Assembly (NCBI RefSeq): GCF_000247695.1
Contig: NW_004624782.1
Location: 11,685,665 to 11,749,664 of the forward strand
Reading direction: 5' to 3'
DNA length: 64,000 nt
From: Heterocephalus glaber
Taxonomy: Eukaryota > Chordata > Mammalia > Rodentia > Bathyergidae
Part shown: in pieces, positions 45,095 through 56,330 of the stretch
How the letters are laid out: every line of letters begins with the position of its first letter
Numbering within the stretch: position 1 is the first letter of the stretch
Notes under the pieces: model-generated
Database searches by the model: none
What the model was told of the DNA's origin: nothing
What the model saw: only the letters and a program-made list of their open reading frames with translations
Position numbers and translations under genes: made by a program

Positions 45095-45255
45095 GTTCGA
45101 ACAAGAACTTCAGAGCAAATGCTGGATTTGGCCCTGGGCTGCTCACTTACCTCCCTGAGTCTGCAGAGGAGAATCAGTGCTGTTGTTAGCAGTGTTCCTA
45201 TCATTACATTGTCGTTATTCTGTGTCAGAGGCTCACTGAGAGGATCGTATCACCC
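45095..45255 (+). repeat. MIR SINE, plus strand
   Basis: CTGGGCTGCTCACTTACCTC, CTGAGTCTGCAGAGGAGAAT and AGGCTCACTGAGAGGATCGT fit the MIR sense order. Confidence 0.6.
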
Positions 45256-45535
45256 TTAATACATCAGACAGTGAAGCGGAGCGCCCTAGACAGCAAGCCT
45301 GAGACTGGATTCTGAGATGCAGAGAGCTCCAGGGAAGAGGACAGTGAGGGAAGCAGAACGGGATGAAAGATGGAAGAAAGGCAGGGATGTGGTCTCAGCC
45401 CAGGGCTGCCTTCAGCCTGATCCTGAGGAAGCTCCAGACCACACCCTGAACCACAGAGCTGGTCCCACATGGAAGCCAGGAGGCCACACTGCATCAGCTA
45501 TGGTATCGGCTGCTGACTGACCCCTGTCTCGTGGG

Positions 45536-45675
45536 CAGGTGAGATGGCCCCTATTCAGCCAGGTGAGGCAGCCCTGTTTGGCCAGAGGAGGTGGTTCCTA
45601 TTCAGGCAGGGGAGGAGGCTCCCATTAAGGTGGGAAAGGTAGCTTATTCAGCCAGAAGGCGGCTCAGAACTACCT
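45536..45675. repeat. Degenerate 24-bp minisatellite
   Basis: Successive units of 22-24 bp share the frame CAGGTGAGGYGGCYCCTATT plus CAGC. Unit starts fall near 45536, 45560, 45583, 45607, 45631 and 45653, about five and a half copies, each about 65-80% alike. No relation to a named repeat. Confidence 0.7.
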
Positions 45676-46789
45676 TCAGAAGGTAGCCCATGGCAGCTGG
45701 AGGATGGGTAGGACTCCTATTAGGTCACCAGTAGCATCCACCACAAAACAGAAACCAGCAAACATAAGCGTCCACTTGATGGTGGTTATTATTATTTTAA
45801 ATTCTCCTCCCAATTCTCAAGCTGAGCTGGTTTCACTTTCTGCGCATCTAAGGCTTCTATCTTGCTTTGGCCCCTGACCCAGAGCAGTGGAGACCCATCT
45901 ACAGTGATATCATAATGACAGGAAGAAAATTCCCTTCTCTGATGTGGAAATCTAATGCCCTGAATTGTCCAACATCAGAAACCTCAGAAAACCCTAACAG
46001 GATGTTTTGACATATACAGTTCAGGCTTCAGACAACTGTTTCCCAGTGAAAATATGAACTCTGCAGAGAAGAAAAGCAAGGTCTAGGAAGCCAGAATGAC
46101 AAGACGGGTCTGTCTGAAAAGCTGGATGTGTAATGCTTGGCATGCGCAGTGCTTGGGCTGAAAGCACAGGTTTTCAAGGCAAATCTTCTTTGCCCTTCTG
46201 GGGCCACCGTTTCCCAGAAACTGGAGTGTTTCCCAGAGTCACTAGGAAGATAACCTTGACCACCTGCACCTGCCGTAGCTGGGCCCAGACCTCAGCCACC
46301 AACCAAAGAGCCACAGTGAGCTGCAGCAGGGAGGAGAGGAGATCCCGCTCTGTCTCGGCCACATCTCGTGTGTGACCATCTGACTCCATCTACCTGCTGA
46401 TGGCACCTGCATTGGAGTCCCCAGGCGGGACCCTCCCCTACACCGCAGCCTCAAATATCCCACAGCCACAGTGTTGGCTTGCCGGCTACCAGGCCTCTCA
46501 GTCACCTGGACGGCACGGAACTCCTCGAGGCTCTCCTGGCTGAGCCCTCTGCATTCTGCAGGGCAGCCCCACTTTGGGCCTGTTCCAGACACAGCAACCG
46601 CAGGGGCCCTTTCAACTGGAAGGCAGATCGTGCGGCTTGCCCCTTCAGAATCCCCCAGGACTCCCCAAGTCACTGCGGCAGAGCTGAGCTTCGGACAGCG
46701 CCGCACGGGTCCTGCATGGTCTTCCACCTTCCTCCCCGTCGCCAGGACGCTCCACTCCTCCCTCCTTGCTCTTTGCATCTCTCATACTC
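45676..46789. other. No recognised feature
   Basis: ORFs on both strands at 46133-46883 (to 211 and 178 codons) overlap each other in opposite directions and run into an L2 copy, so they are not convincing genes. Confidence 0.4.
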
Positions 46790-47155
46790 AGACTCATTCT
46801 CTTGTCCTTCTCCCACATGCCAGGGACTTCATGCTTGCCTTTCTGAGCCAGGAACACTCCCCCCTGGATGCCAGTGTGGCTAGCTTCTTCGGGCCTTTCT
46901 CTAACTGCTACCTTCTCCACGCCCACAGTCCCTGGACACCCATGCCACTTAAACTGCAACCCCCCACCCACCCCAGAACCACTCCCTCTTTTCTGCTTCA
47001 TTTATTCCATAGGCCTTACCACGACCTAAAATGCTTCCCATTTCACCTGTTCTCTTTGTCTGTCAGTCACCTCCCCGCTGGACTGAGAGCTCCAAGAAGC
47101 CTGTGATCCTACCTGTATCTCTAGTACCCAAATACTTCCTAAATAAATGGACACA
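46790..47155 (+). repeat. L2 3' portion, plus strand
   Basis: CACATGCCAGGGACTTCATG, GCCTTTCTGAGCCAGGAACA, GGACTGAGAGCTCCAAGAAG and TACTTCCTAAATAAATGGAC keep the L2 order. Confidence 0.55.
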
Positions 47156-48904
47156 TGGGTTTACTTAAACATCTATTTGTAAACCGATTCCCTTTTAACA
47201 TAAATAAATTCATTTTAAGGGGAAATACATAGCTAGCCTATAAACGAGCCAGCACCCGAAGTCATAAGAAGAAGTTACCCAGAAAAAGAAACACAATGAA
47301 AAGAAAACGCTATTATTAAGCCTAGCTAGAGATAGCTGCCAGCCCATTCCCTAAGCCTTCAGCATGACATCTCTTTTCTAAAAAGGGAAATCAGCAAATG
47401 TTTAAAGACCCACCAGCACCAAACTGAGACTGCTTTTAACTAATCAAAAGAGCCAATAAAGAACTGAAAGACAAATCACTTTCTAGCTCGGATTCAACAT
47501 TAAATGTTCTCGGGTCTCTGTCTCACCTGAACATCTCATCTTCCACTCATAAATATTGAGCATTCCACACTTCTGGAAGCAATAAAATAGCTATTAATTA
47601 TCTTCCATTTCCTGAGTGTCAGTTCCTCCCACAGTTTCCCCACGTGTGTACAGGGCACCTGAATTCCCTGAATTGCTCCGGTCAAATCCAACATCACCTT
47701 CTCTCTCTTTCTCTTACACAGCATATATCCAATCGGTCGGCAAATTCTTCCTGCTCTACCTTCAAAATGTCCCCAGAATCTGATCATATATTACTATGTG
47801 CAATATCCCTTTTCTGAGTTAATTGGTGGGGAGGTACTGAGAGCTGTTTTACATGGATTCTGCCCTGAAGAAACTCACAGTGTGGCTGGGAGATAAAGCT
47901 GCATGTAATTGGCATCCAGACAATGGAGGAAATTGTAAATCCCACAAGGAAAGAATATACCACCTGCTCTGGAACCTAATATGTGATGGATGTTTCGCGT
48001 GTATCTGTTTACAGGTGTGCCGGCATATTTCTCGTGAGAAGGCCGTGCTTCCTAGCACCCTGATATTAGAGGCTTGGACATAGGACTTGCTTGGTCTAAT
48101 AAGGTGTGAGTGGAAGGGATGGTTTCAGAATTCAGAGTCAGGGCTGTCCATTCCTGCTCTCCCTTCTGGGACTGTCCAATCTCTTTCTTGAGACTATGTC
48201 TCAGCCACTGCCCTTCCAGCCTGAGACTGAACAGGAAACATATGCAGCAACATTCCCCTGCACGGTAAGGAGTGAGTGCACACTGGTTATGCCCCTGACC
48301 CTCTCAGCTCTTCACTTCACAGCACTGCTGTGCAGAGAGCTGAGACAGAAACTTCTGGGAGGCGGTGACTTCAGGAAGGCATCAGGGACGCCTCCTGAGC
48401 AGGGGCAGCATTGCAGGTGGACTTCAACCGCACACACCGTGCTTCAAGAAATACATCGCTGGATCGCCAAGCAACCAGGTATCAGAAGACAACGTCTCAG
48501 CTAGGGCCATGCTGGGGACAAAAAAGCTCCTGTGAAGACTGCCTATGACCTCACAGCACACAGAAGGGAACAGAAAGATGAAAAAAGAGCTGGTGAACTC
48601 CTTCCTAAGCATTTGAGTGTTGGCGTTTGCCCTTGGGTAGCTTGTTTGTGTGCACTTAGGAGAACCCAACCTTCTTCCTTTTTCTCTCAGGATTCCCAGC
48701 CCTCCTCCATTCTCCTCCCTCACATTCCTCTTGGGAAATCTGCCCCTGTCCTGGTCAGTGAGCACCCGGAGTAGGAAAGAGTCCGCCCTGAGGGGGGGAC
48801 CTCCAAAAGCAGAGCCTGAGGCAGAGACTCGAGTGCAGGGAGTTTGAGAGCTGTTTTTGAGAAAGGAGCAGTGAGGGATGGGGAGAGCTACATGGAAAAG
48901 CAAG
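47156..48904. other. Unique DNA up to the CpG island
   Basis: No named repeat. 47160-47520 is AT-rich, non-repetitive and dense in short A/T motifs. 47.5-48.9 kb has several unconvincing ORFs on both strands. No exon can be supported. Confidence 0.4.
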
Positions 48905-49400
48905 TGAAATGGACGCTGTTGACCGGACGAGAACCACGGGGCAGGCGGGCCTCGGCCCGGGTCTCTCCGAGGAGCTGTGCCCAGCGCCCTTGGAGTGGCT
49001 CACCGCGCCGCCCCGCCGGGGCCCAAGGCCTTGACCACCGCCTCCTGTCTCCCTGGGGCGAAGTCCTCCCTGGGGACGGGGACGGGACGCCAACCCCACC
49101 TCCTGGCGGCACCTGCGCCGAGTCAGGCCTCTCCAAGAGGCAGCGAAGCAGACACGCGGCCGTCCACGCTTCCCGAACTGCCCGCCTCTGGGCCCTGAAC
49201 CGGATGTGCCCGGGACACAGCTCGGCGCACAGCAGGCCTGCCTGCTACAGCTACGACAAAAGGAAAGGAAGAGAGTTTGCGGCACAGGCGTTCTCACCAG
49301 CGTCCGGGCGGACCGCGCACAGCTCGGCTCCACGTTTTCCAAGTTGCATCGTCGTCCTCCCCCACCCGACTCTGCCCCTTCCCCTGACTTCCGGAACACA
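48905..49400. promoter_or_regulatory. CpG island
   Basis: My hand count gives about 46 CpG in 480 bases (48901-49380) in DNA of roughly two-thirds G+C, so the observed/expected CpG ratio is near 0.9. The rest of the window is strongly CpG-depleted. GC boxes such as CCCCGCCGGGG and GGGGCG are present; no TATA box is seen. CpG islands of this kind usually mark promoters active in the germ line. Direction is unknown: long ORFs are open on both strands (minus 265 codons, plus 192 codons) because GC-rich DNA lacks stops. I recognise no protein in them. Confidence 0.85.
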
Positions 49401-49530
49401 CAAAAGGGCCCCACCAGACTGATGCTGACATTCCTGCTTTCCACCCGCCACACCCAGAAGATGAGCCGCTTGAAGGTCGGACGTCTTCCCCTCGGTTCAC
49501 ACCTGTGTCCTCTGTGCCTAGAACAGCACC

Positions 49531-49540
49531 TGGTAAGTAT
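49531..49540 (+). other. Strong splice-donor-like site downstream of the CpG island
   Basis: CTG/GTAAGTAT, with the GT at 49533-49534, is close to the ideal 5' splice site. It lies about 130 bases downstream of the island, where a first exon could end. The surrounding text (TGCCTAGAACAGCACCTGG) resembles the 3' end of an old repeat, so the match may be coincidence. Confidence 0.35.
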
Positions 49541-50799
49541 CCTGTGCTGCACTGGGTCTGTCCAATGAACACACAGCTTAGACGAGAAGGTTCCACAAAG
49601 CCCACACAGTAGCCTACAAGGCAGAGGCTAGCAAGAAATTTCTCAGCCCGTCACTGTGTCTGGCCCTACTGAGCGGCCCCAGCTGACGTAAAGGCACATG
49701 TGAAGCAGGAAGTCTGAATCAATACCTAGACCGGAAGTCCGGCTGCAGAGAGGGGAGATGAACAATTCCGTGCAGAGCGCTCAAGTTGGACAAGTCCACC
49801 GCGCTCAGTGAGGTTGAGTAAATCAGTTACTGCTTTTGAGTTGCACAATTTTGCACTTAAGTAAACTGGCAAGAAAGTGACCAAGCTAATAGCAACCCTA
49901 ACTCCTCGCCCTGCCCTGGTCCTGTGCTCTCTGACCTCTCCAGAGCTGTGGTCTCCTTGCCTCGCCTCAGAGACCTCCCCAAGGACTTGCCATCAATACA
50001 GCCAGGAGGAATATTTCTCTTGTGGTACTGCAGGAATTTCCTCCCTGAGAGAAGAACATAAAGATTAACTAGGTGAGGAAATTTTTCCCTTGGCTCTGAA
50101 GCTTGGGACATTTGTCTGATCCAGTACATATTCTCTAGGAGACAGGCTAAATTAAAATACTAATAGACTGCTGTATTTAAAATATATTTACCAGTGATTA
50201 ACAGCTCTGTAGATGATATGTGTTTCAATAATTTCTTACTACAATGTGGGGAAACCTCAATAAATATTCTCAGGATAATTAGTGGATGTTTATTTAACAC
50301 TTGGCTGTTTTCCTGCACACCCAGAAAGGTGTCACTAGTGCAGGTGGGTCCCCTCTGACGTGGAAAGAGGGACCCAGCCCTGGATCAGGCACCGAATCTA
50401 GCGTCACAGCAAAAATGAGAGCGCCACCCTTGGGAAATAGCTCTCCTGCATTTGGTTTGGGCTGCAGTATTGCTGAGTATGTTTTAGGATATTGGTTGCT
50501 GGTATTAAAACCAGATGAGTGCACGTCAAGCTCGGTCTTGATGCTTCTCTTGACATTTCTGAAAGTCTAGCAATGCTCATTTTCTCCCAGAGTCGTTCAT
50601 GGCAGGGCTTGAGAAGACAGGCCTCTCTGGTCTGTCACAGCCATCAGCTGTGTATTTCAAGAACAGCCTGGCCACCTAGATAGATTAAGTTTGCAACCCA
50701 ATGCACTTGTGATGAGTCTTACATTGGCCACCCCAAGGATTTTGTTCAAAAGCTACAAAAATGCCACAAGCAGAGATGCTGCCCTAGGATGGGGCCATT
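49541..50799. other. No recognised feature
   Basis: Short ORFs on both strands near 49857-50570 without domains. No named repeat is firm. Confidence 0.4.
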
Positions 50800-50984
50800 A
50801 TGTGAACAATGCTGTCATACCCTTCCTGCATGAAGCTTCTGCCTTGCTAGAGGCCTAAAAGCAATGGAACAAGCTGACCATGGGCTGAAACTTCTGAAAT
50901 AATGAGCCAAAATAAGCTCTTCCTTCTTTAAGTTGTTTGTCTTAGGTATTTCATCACAGGGTTGAAAAACAGAATAACATGAAT
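50800..50984 (+). mobile_element. MaLR-type LTR, 3' part
   Basis: TGGGCTGAAACTTCTGAAAT, AATGAGCCAAAATAAGCTCT, then GTTTGTCTTAGGTATTTCAT and AACAGAATAACATGA is the shared LTR ending. The 5' half is missing or too diverged. Confidence 0.75.
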
Positions 50985-53600
50985 ACACAGCTGCTTGCAA
51001 CTTCCACACCAATCCAAAACCTCCAGTGTGACATTTTTACTTCTCAGGTCCTAGAGGACTAGAAAGCATAAAGAGGAAGGGACCTGATCCCTGGAGGACA
51101 GCATGGAACAGAGCTCTTGTGCCAGCTCCTACTGGACTGTGATGTGAGCATCTGAAGCCGCTGAGAGTTGGAGAATGTGTGTTGCCACAATTGGCCTACC
51201 CATTTATTTCTCTCCCACCCAAAGCCAGGAGACCATTTTTGGAGCCTCCTCTTTCTCACTGGTCCTAGTACTGATACCACTGTGCAGGCTCCCAGAGTGA
51301 GCAAGCGAGCTCCCACCTGTGCCCTGAAGGGGGTTCACCTAAGGACCCACCAGAAGGAGAGGTGAAGCTCTTCCACGTCAGGAGCTCTCACCTCGGGTCA
51401 GCCTGCATGTGGCCCTAGTCCTGGAACTTGAAAGAAGCACTGGAAGAGGAGCAGGAACATTGAACCTACTACTCCCAGCCTCAAACTCCAGAGTCCTGAT
51501 CTCATGTCTAACCTGGGTCACCTGGGCCCTCTCTCTTCGGGGGCCTAACCCTTGTCTCCAGTTCCTCCTCTAACTAAGCTAGGGACACAGCCACCACATT
51601 TCACCAGGGAGGAATAAAGCCAACTGCTGCTGCTGTGGGCCCTGTTAACAGCTGGAACCCAGCTGACGTCAAATCTCGGTTCTTCCCGTGGCAACAGCCG
51701 GATTTTCTGAACCTCTTCACTCCTACAGAAATGAATATGTTCTAGCACTTTGCATGAACATCAATGCTGAGCCAAGGATGGATGCTTCTAACTTGGGTAA
51801 GTAAAACACCTCTCCGTATGTGACCCCTCGGAGCAAATGATAGGTGGTTCCCCTCGTCCAGGGCTCTGTGCCTGTGGGTTCAGCAACTGGGTGAAGAGAA
51901 GGTTTCTAAAGAGCTAGAAATGTGTGCCCAGGTAGGCGAGTCCAGCCTCTGTGGTGCCCCAGGTCACCATCCTAACTTGAGGAGGACCTCCCTGCCCTTT
52001 AATATTCAGGTCAGCAACCTGGACAGGGCACCAAGGGAGGTCAGAGAGAAAAGGGAGCCGGCAGAACTCTGAATGTTAATGCCGGCCCCAGAGTGGAAGA
52101 CCGAACACCTAATCCAGCTATCACTCCAAGGAGGAAGGGAGGCCTGTCCAGAGAGGGATCCTGAACACGTACCAAGCAGGAAGCCGAGCACACACAATCC
52201 AGCAGACACGAAGCTGCTGCTGTCACAGTCCCCATCTGGGAGCCCGTGCCCATCACACATGCCAGGCCCCACTGATCCTGGCCACTGGTCCGTAACTATT
52301 AGTGATTTCTATTCCCCGTCCTTAGAGGACAAAACCCCACTGTGTCATCGTCTCACCCCCCCAGACCTGCTCTCTACCATTTGTCTCCCTCCCATTGGCC
52401 TTTCTCTGCCAGGCACCAGATTTCTCCTTGTCTCCTTCTCCTTAGCTTTCCTCTGCCTCTCGGTCTTGCTCTGTTCTCCCAAACCTGCCTCTGGGTGGCT
52501 TCGGTCTGTATGGCCCTCACCAATCCCATCTCTGTCTCTGCACACCTCTGAATATCACTGTTTCTCTCCACCCACCCCCACTTCTCCTGCAGCCCTCCCT
52601 CTTCATTCAAACCCCATCTCTGCGGGGCCAAAGGGGAAGAACCCAGCGGGACGAGAAACCAAAGCAGATGGTGGTATTTTATTTCTCTGCAGAAGGGCTG
52701 TGAATTGCTCCTCATACTCTCCCCAGGAGGAGACCCCCCCCTTACTATATAAGTGGCTATTGCTGAGGAACTAGAAGGCAGGAGAGTGTAGAGCTGGACA
52801 GACGAGCCCCTAACTCAGGCCTGGGGGGAGAAAGGAGGTGCAGGCCCAGGGACCTCTCTCAGTCTGCTCACATCAAAGCCATGTGTCTCACTCCTCCTCA
52901 GCAAATTGTGCTTAGCTTAGCTCAGCTTCCAATCAGTGATGTCCCTGGAGCCTGTGGGGAGACTAAGGCCTATGCAGATCACATCATGGACCCCCAAGCA
53001 TCATGCTGTTAATTAAACTTTCAGCCACTCAAGAGTTTCCCTCCGCATTTCCAGTCCTCGAAGGCTCTCAGCGCTCATTAGCACTGCTGTACACATATCT
53101 GAAGAGCAGTTCCAGGGGCTTTCTCTGACCCTTGAGCGCTTTGATGGATTCTTTTCTCCTCCAGGCCTTGCATCAGGTTCTTGTTCTTTCCCCACCACAA
53201 TGGCAGGCAATACCTTCTTACCACCTCTTTAATCTCCTTCTTTATTCTTGTTAGAGGAAAGGGTTATTTAGGAGAGGGTGTGCTGGGGCCGGCTTTGCCC
53301 AAGGGAGGCAATTTAATTAAAGTGCCTACTCTCTCCCAGCTCTGTGCCAGGCACAGAGGACACCTAAGGAAGTAAGATGAACTCCCCACCCTGCAGGGCC
53401 TCCCATCCACCCAGAAAGATAGAAACCTAATTGTCAAAAAGAAATGGGTCACTCATCCACACAAGTCAGATTTGGTAATATGCTTTCAGACTACCCAGGG
53501 TTTTCAAATATTTTTTAGCCACCAACTTTTAAAACCAGAAAATCTGAAATTAAAATTTACTTTTCAGGGTTCTGCTTCAGTGCAGCCATGCTAAAACAAG
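50985..53600. other. No recognised feature; chance ORFs
   Basis: The longest ORF (52073-52774, 233 codons) is Pro/Ser/Leu-rich, derives from pyrimidine-rich DNA and shows no domain. Opposing frames are open as well. No repeat or regulatory element can be named. Confidence 0.4.
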
Positions 53601-53610
53601 AAGCCTTTCA

Positions 53611-53615
53611 GAGAG

Positions 53616-53648
<33 letters not shown>

Positions 53649-53650
53649 CT
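53611..53650. repeat. (GA)n microsatellite
   Basis: About 18 GA units with two interruptions. Confidence 0.95.
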
Positions 53651-53759
53651 CCAGATCTACAAAATCATAATTGATCTTAAATTCATCAGAGAGCTGAGGT
53701 TGCTGAGCATCCGGGTAGTTTGAAGTCTGAGAAGAGAGAGTGCTCCAAGGAAAGTCAGA

Positions 53760-53900
53760 ACAGCAAGCTGGGGTAGAAAATTCAGAAAAGAATTTGAGAC
53801 AAAATACAGACAGAAAGTAGGAGCAAAATATTCAGACAGGAAATTGAGACAGGAAATCCAAACTGGAAGTAAAAATAGGAAATGAGAATAGGAAATCCAA
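53760..53900. repeat. Purine-rich degenerate repeat
   Basis: AGGAAAT, AAATTGAGACAGGAAAT and similar phrases (CAGAAAAGAATTTGAGACA, CAGGAAATTGAGACAGG) recur every 15-27 bases. The unit is not regular enough to define. The opposite strand is pyrimidine-rich and gives a Phe/Leu/Ser chance ORF. Confidence 0.5.
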
Positions 53901-54839
53901 CTCAAGAGAAAGGGGTAGCCACCATGTCAGCGGGAAAGAGACTCAGCTATAATTTAATAAGTAGCTGAAGGCCAAGTGCAGGCTCAGTAACCCTGAAATC
54001 TCTCTGGGAACCCCAGACATAAAGGACTTTGGCCTCCTTGGCAAATATTTTTTTTTCCCATCGGTCTCTGTGGAGCTCCCAAGAAAGACAATAAAGTAGA
54101 AGCCACAGAGAGCCACCTTCACCTCAGAGTGAGGGGAGGGGACCTAGGGCTCTGAGAGAAAGGCTTCAAACCCATCTTCCACACTCCCTACCAAGCCTGC
54201 TGGATCTTCCTCTTAAAGGCCTTCTTGTGGGGGCAGCAGATGCTGTTGTTCTAGTGTCAGGTGAGGACCTACAGCTGTGGGAAAGTAGAAAAAGAAAAAT
54301 CCTCTACCCATGAGAAATAAGCAAGAAATATCACATTCCTGGACGCAGCAAGCTAAAGCAACAGGTGCTGTGAAAATGCCTGTTAATCCCAGACCAGGAG
54401 AGGAGGGACTTAGGCAGAGCTCTGGGGTTACATTATTCCTCCATGAATTCCTGCCTCTCCCTTCTCTTCTCTCCCTGAGTGAACAAATATTTTTTAGTAG
54501 CTAAGCCAATAGACATATTAGCAAGCACACAGTAAGTATTCAACAAATACTAGAAAAAAAACTTATTACTGGAAAAATAGTAAATACGTAAATAAGGAAA
54601 GAAATGGCCCAGATATTATTGCCTTTCCTCCTGCATAAGCTTGAGCTCATGGTGGGCCAGCTCCAGCTCCCATCATATAGAGCAGCGTTAGCCCTCCAAA
54701 CTGCTTCTAGAACAACTTTTCTACCTGGAAACATCTAGGAGGTTCCCCTTACGGCTTGTCACAAAACAAAGAAATGCATAAAATGTGGTAGACAAGAGTG
54801 GCAGGCTAGCGACTCTGGCAAACACAAGAACAGACAAGA
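53901..54839. other. No recognised feature
   Basis: No named repeat or coding evidence. ORFs stay below 65 codons. Confidence 0.4.
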
Positions 54840-55020
54840 GCAATGAGAAGCGAGTCTGGGGTAAAACCATAAAATTGGGAGCCAGACAGATGCTGGGGTA
54901 TGAATTCTAGCTAGAGTAAGTTGCCGAAACACTCCAGTTTTCCATTTCCTCCTTTATAAAACAGGACAAATAATGGCACCGGCCTCCTGGAGCTGCCGTA
55001 TGTTACATTCTGTGTGGGTT
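54840..55020 (+). repeat. MIR SINE, plus strand
   Basis: TTGGGAGCCAGACAGATGCT, ACTCCAGTTTTCCATTTCCT, TTATAAAACAGGACAAATAA follow the MIR sense sequence. Confidence 0.75.
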
Positions 55021-55762
55021 AAATGTTTACACCTGGACCTGCATAGAAACGTCTGCAGAAGAGACTTCTATCTCATTCCTGACTCGTTTATGCCAGGCCG
55101 ATCCCATGTTATTCCTTTAAGCCGTATCCCTCAGAAACCCAACCTATTTTCTGAATGCCAACAATCAAAGAGCTCAAAAAAAATGACTTTAGAAAATCTA
55201 AATGAGAACAGCTTTTCCCCTGTTTGGCAGTGAAACACCACTTACTCTTCTGGTGTGACAAAATGCTTCACCTTCTGCCACATCGCCTGCCATCGGAGGC
55301 CAGGGTACAGTCATCAGAGAGCATAGGATAAAACATAAAAATGCTGCCCAATAAATGTCACCCTTTCAGCCATCTAGACATCACGTAGACCTCCAGGAAT
55401 CATCTTCCCGGTCTTCATCTCCAATGGGCATGAAGGTCCAGACTTGGCCCCTTCTGCTGGCATCCTTAAATAATGGGTCTGTTTCATGGCTTTTCTACAA
55501 CATCAGAGAGAGTTTTCTTAAAAATACAAAGCACTGAGACAATGATTTTTGGGAGTCTCTGAGGGGAGTATTCTGGGGTTCCCAGAAGACCAATATCCCT
55601 TCTCCATCCACGGCAGTTCCCCACCGCTACCTCATGCCCTGTCCATTAGCCCAATCAATGAGTTGGTTAAACAGCTATGGCTACAAGACTTGGAGGTTCA
55701 GAGTCCATTTGTCCAGGTGCATGGGGCTGAGAACCCAAGAGAAGCAAATGTCAGGCAAGATC
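55021..55762. other. No recognised feature
   Basis: Short plus-strand ORFs (54973-55767) in succession, none with a known domain. Confidence 0.4.
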
Positions 55763-55777
55763 AATAAAGCTCTGAAA

Positions 55778-55874
55778 TGGCCAGGGATTTAGCTCAGTGG
55801 TTCCACCACCTGCCTCGCAAACGCAAGGTCCTGAGTTCAATCCCTGGTACCAAAAAAATAAATAAATAAAGTAA
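55778..55874 (+). mobile_element. ID SINE with 15-bp target duplication
   Basis: GGCCAGGGATTTAGCTCAGT ... AAGGTCCTGAGTTCAATCCC, ending GGTACC and an (AAAT)n tail. AATAAAGCTCTGAAA occurs just before it (55763-55777) and just after it (55875-55889). Confidence 0.96.
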
Positions 55875-56109
55875 AATAAAGCTCTGAAAGGATGGAGAAA
55901 TGAAGTTTGAGCCTCAGAGTTCATGCTTAGGCAAAGCACTAGAGACAGTCAGCAAGCAGCAGCCCCAGAGGAGAGCCCGAAAGCCAAGTTAAGAGCAAAG
56001 ATATGGAGGCATGGGAAGAATTCTAGACTGGAGAACACAGAGACCAGGGTTCCCCAGGCCATGGTCCCCACTAATTCATCGTGGTGTGAATTGCTCTCTG
56101 GACAGCGTA

Positions 56110-56330
56110 AGGAGCTCAGGTTCTAGAATCAAAAAGTTCTTGGTTCAAGTCCTGAATACACCTCTCACAAGCTGTGTAACCCTAGAAAAACTCTGATTTT
56201 TTGGTTCCTCATCTGAAAAGTGGGATTCTGAACAGTAGTCACTCATGGGATTGTTGTGAGGATTAAATAAATCCATACATGTGAAGCATTTAAAGGAGCA
56301 TATTATGCGTTCAACAAACATTCGCTCATG
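56110..56330 (+). repeat. MIR SINE, plus strand
   Basis: AGGTTCTAGAATCAAAAAGT, CACAAGCTGTGTAACCCTAG, TTGTTGTGAGGATTAAATAA, ATTATGCGTTCAACAAACAT: almost full-length MIR. Confidence 0.9.

Noticed and set aside
46471..47106. 211-codon plus-strand ORF
   Set aside because: It overlaps a 178-codon minus-strand ORF and its 3' third is L2 sequence.
48755..49552. 265-codon minus-strand ORF and 192-codon plus-strand ORF as protein genes
   Set aside because: Both lie in the CpG island, where GC-rich DNA has few stop codons. They overlap on opposite strands and contain no recognisable domain. The island itself is the real signal.
52073..52774. 233-codon plus-strand ORF
   Set aside because: Pro/Ser/Leu-rich translation of pyrimidine-rich DNA with opposing frames also open; no domain, promoter or splice support.
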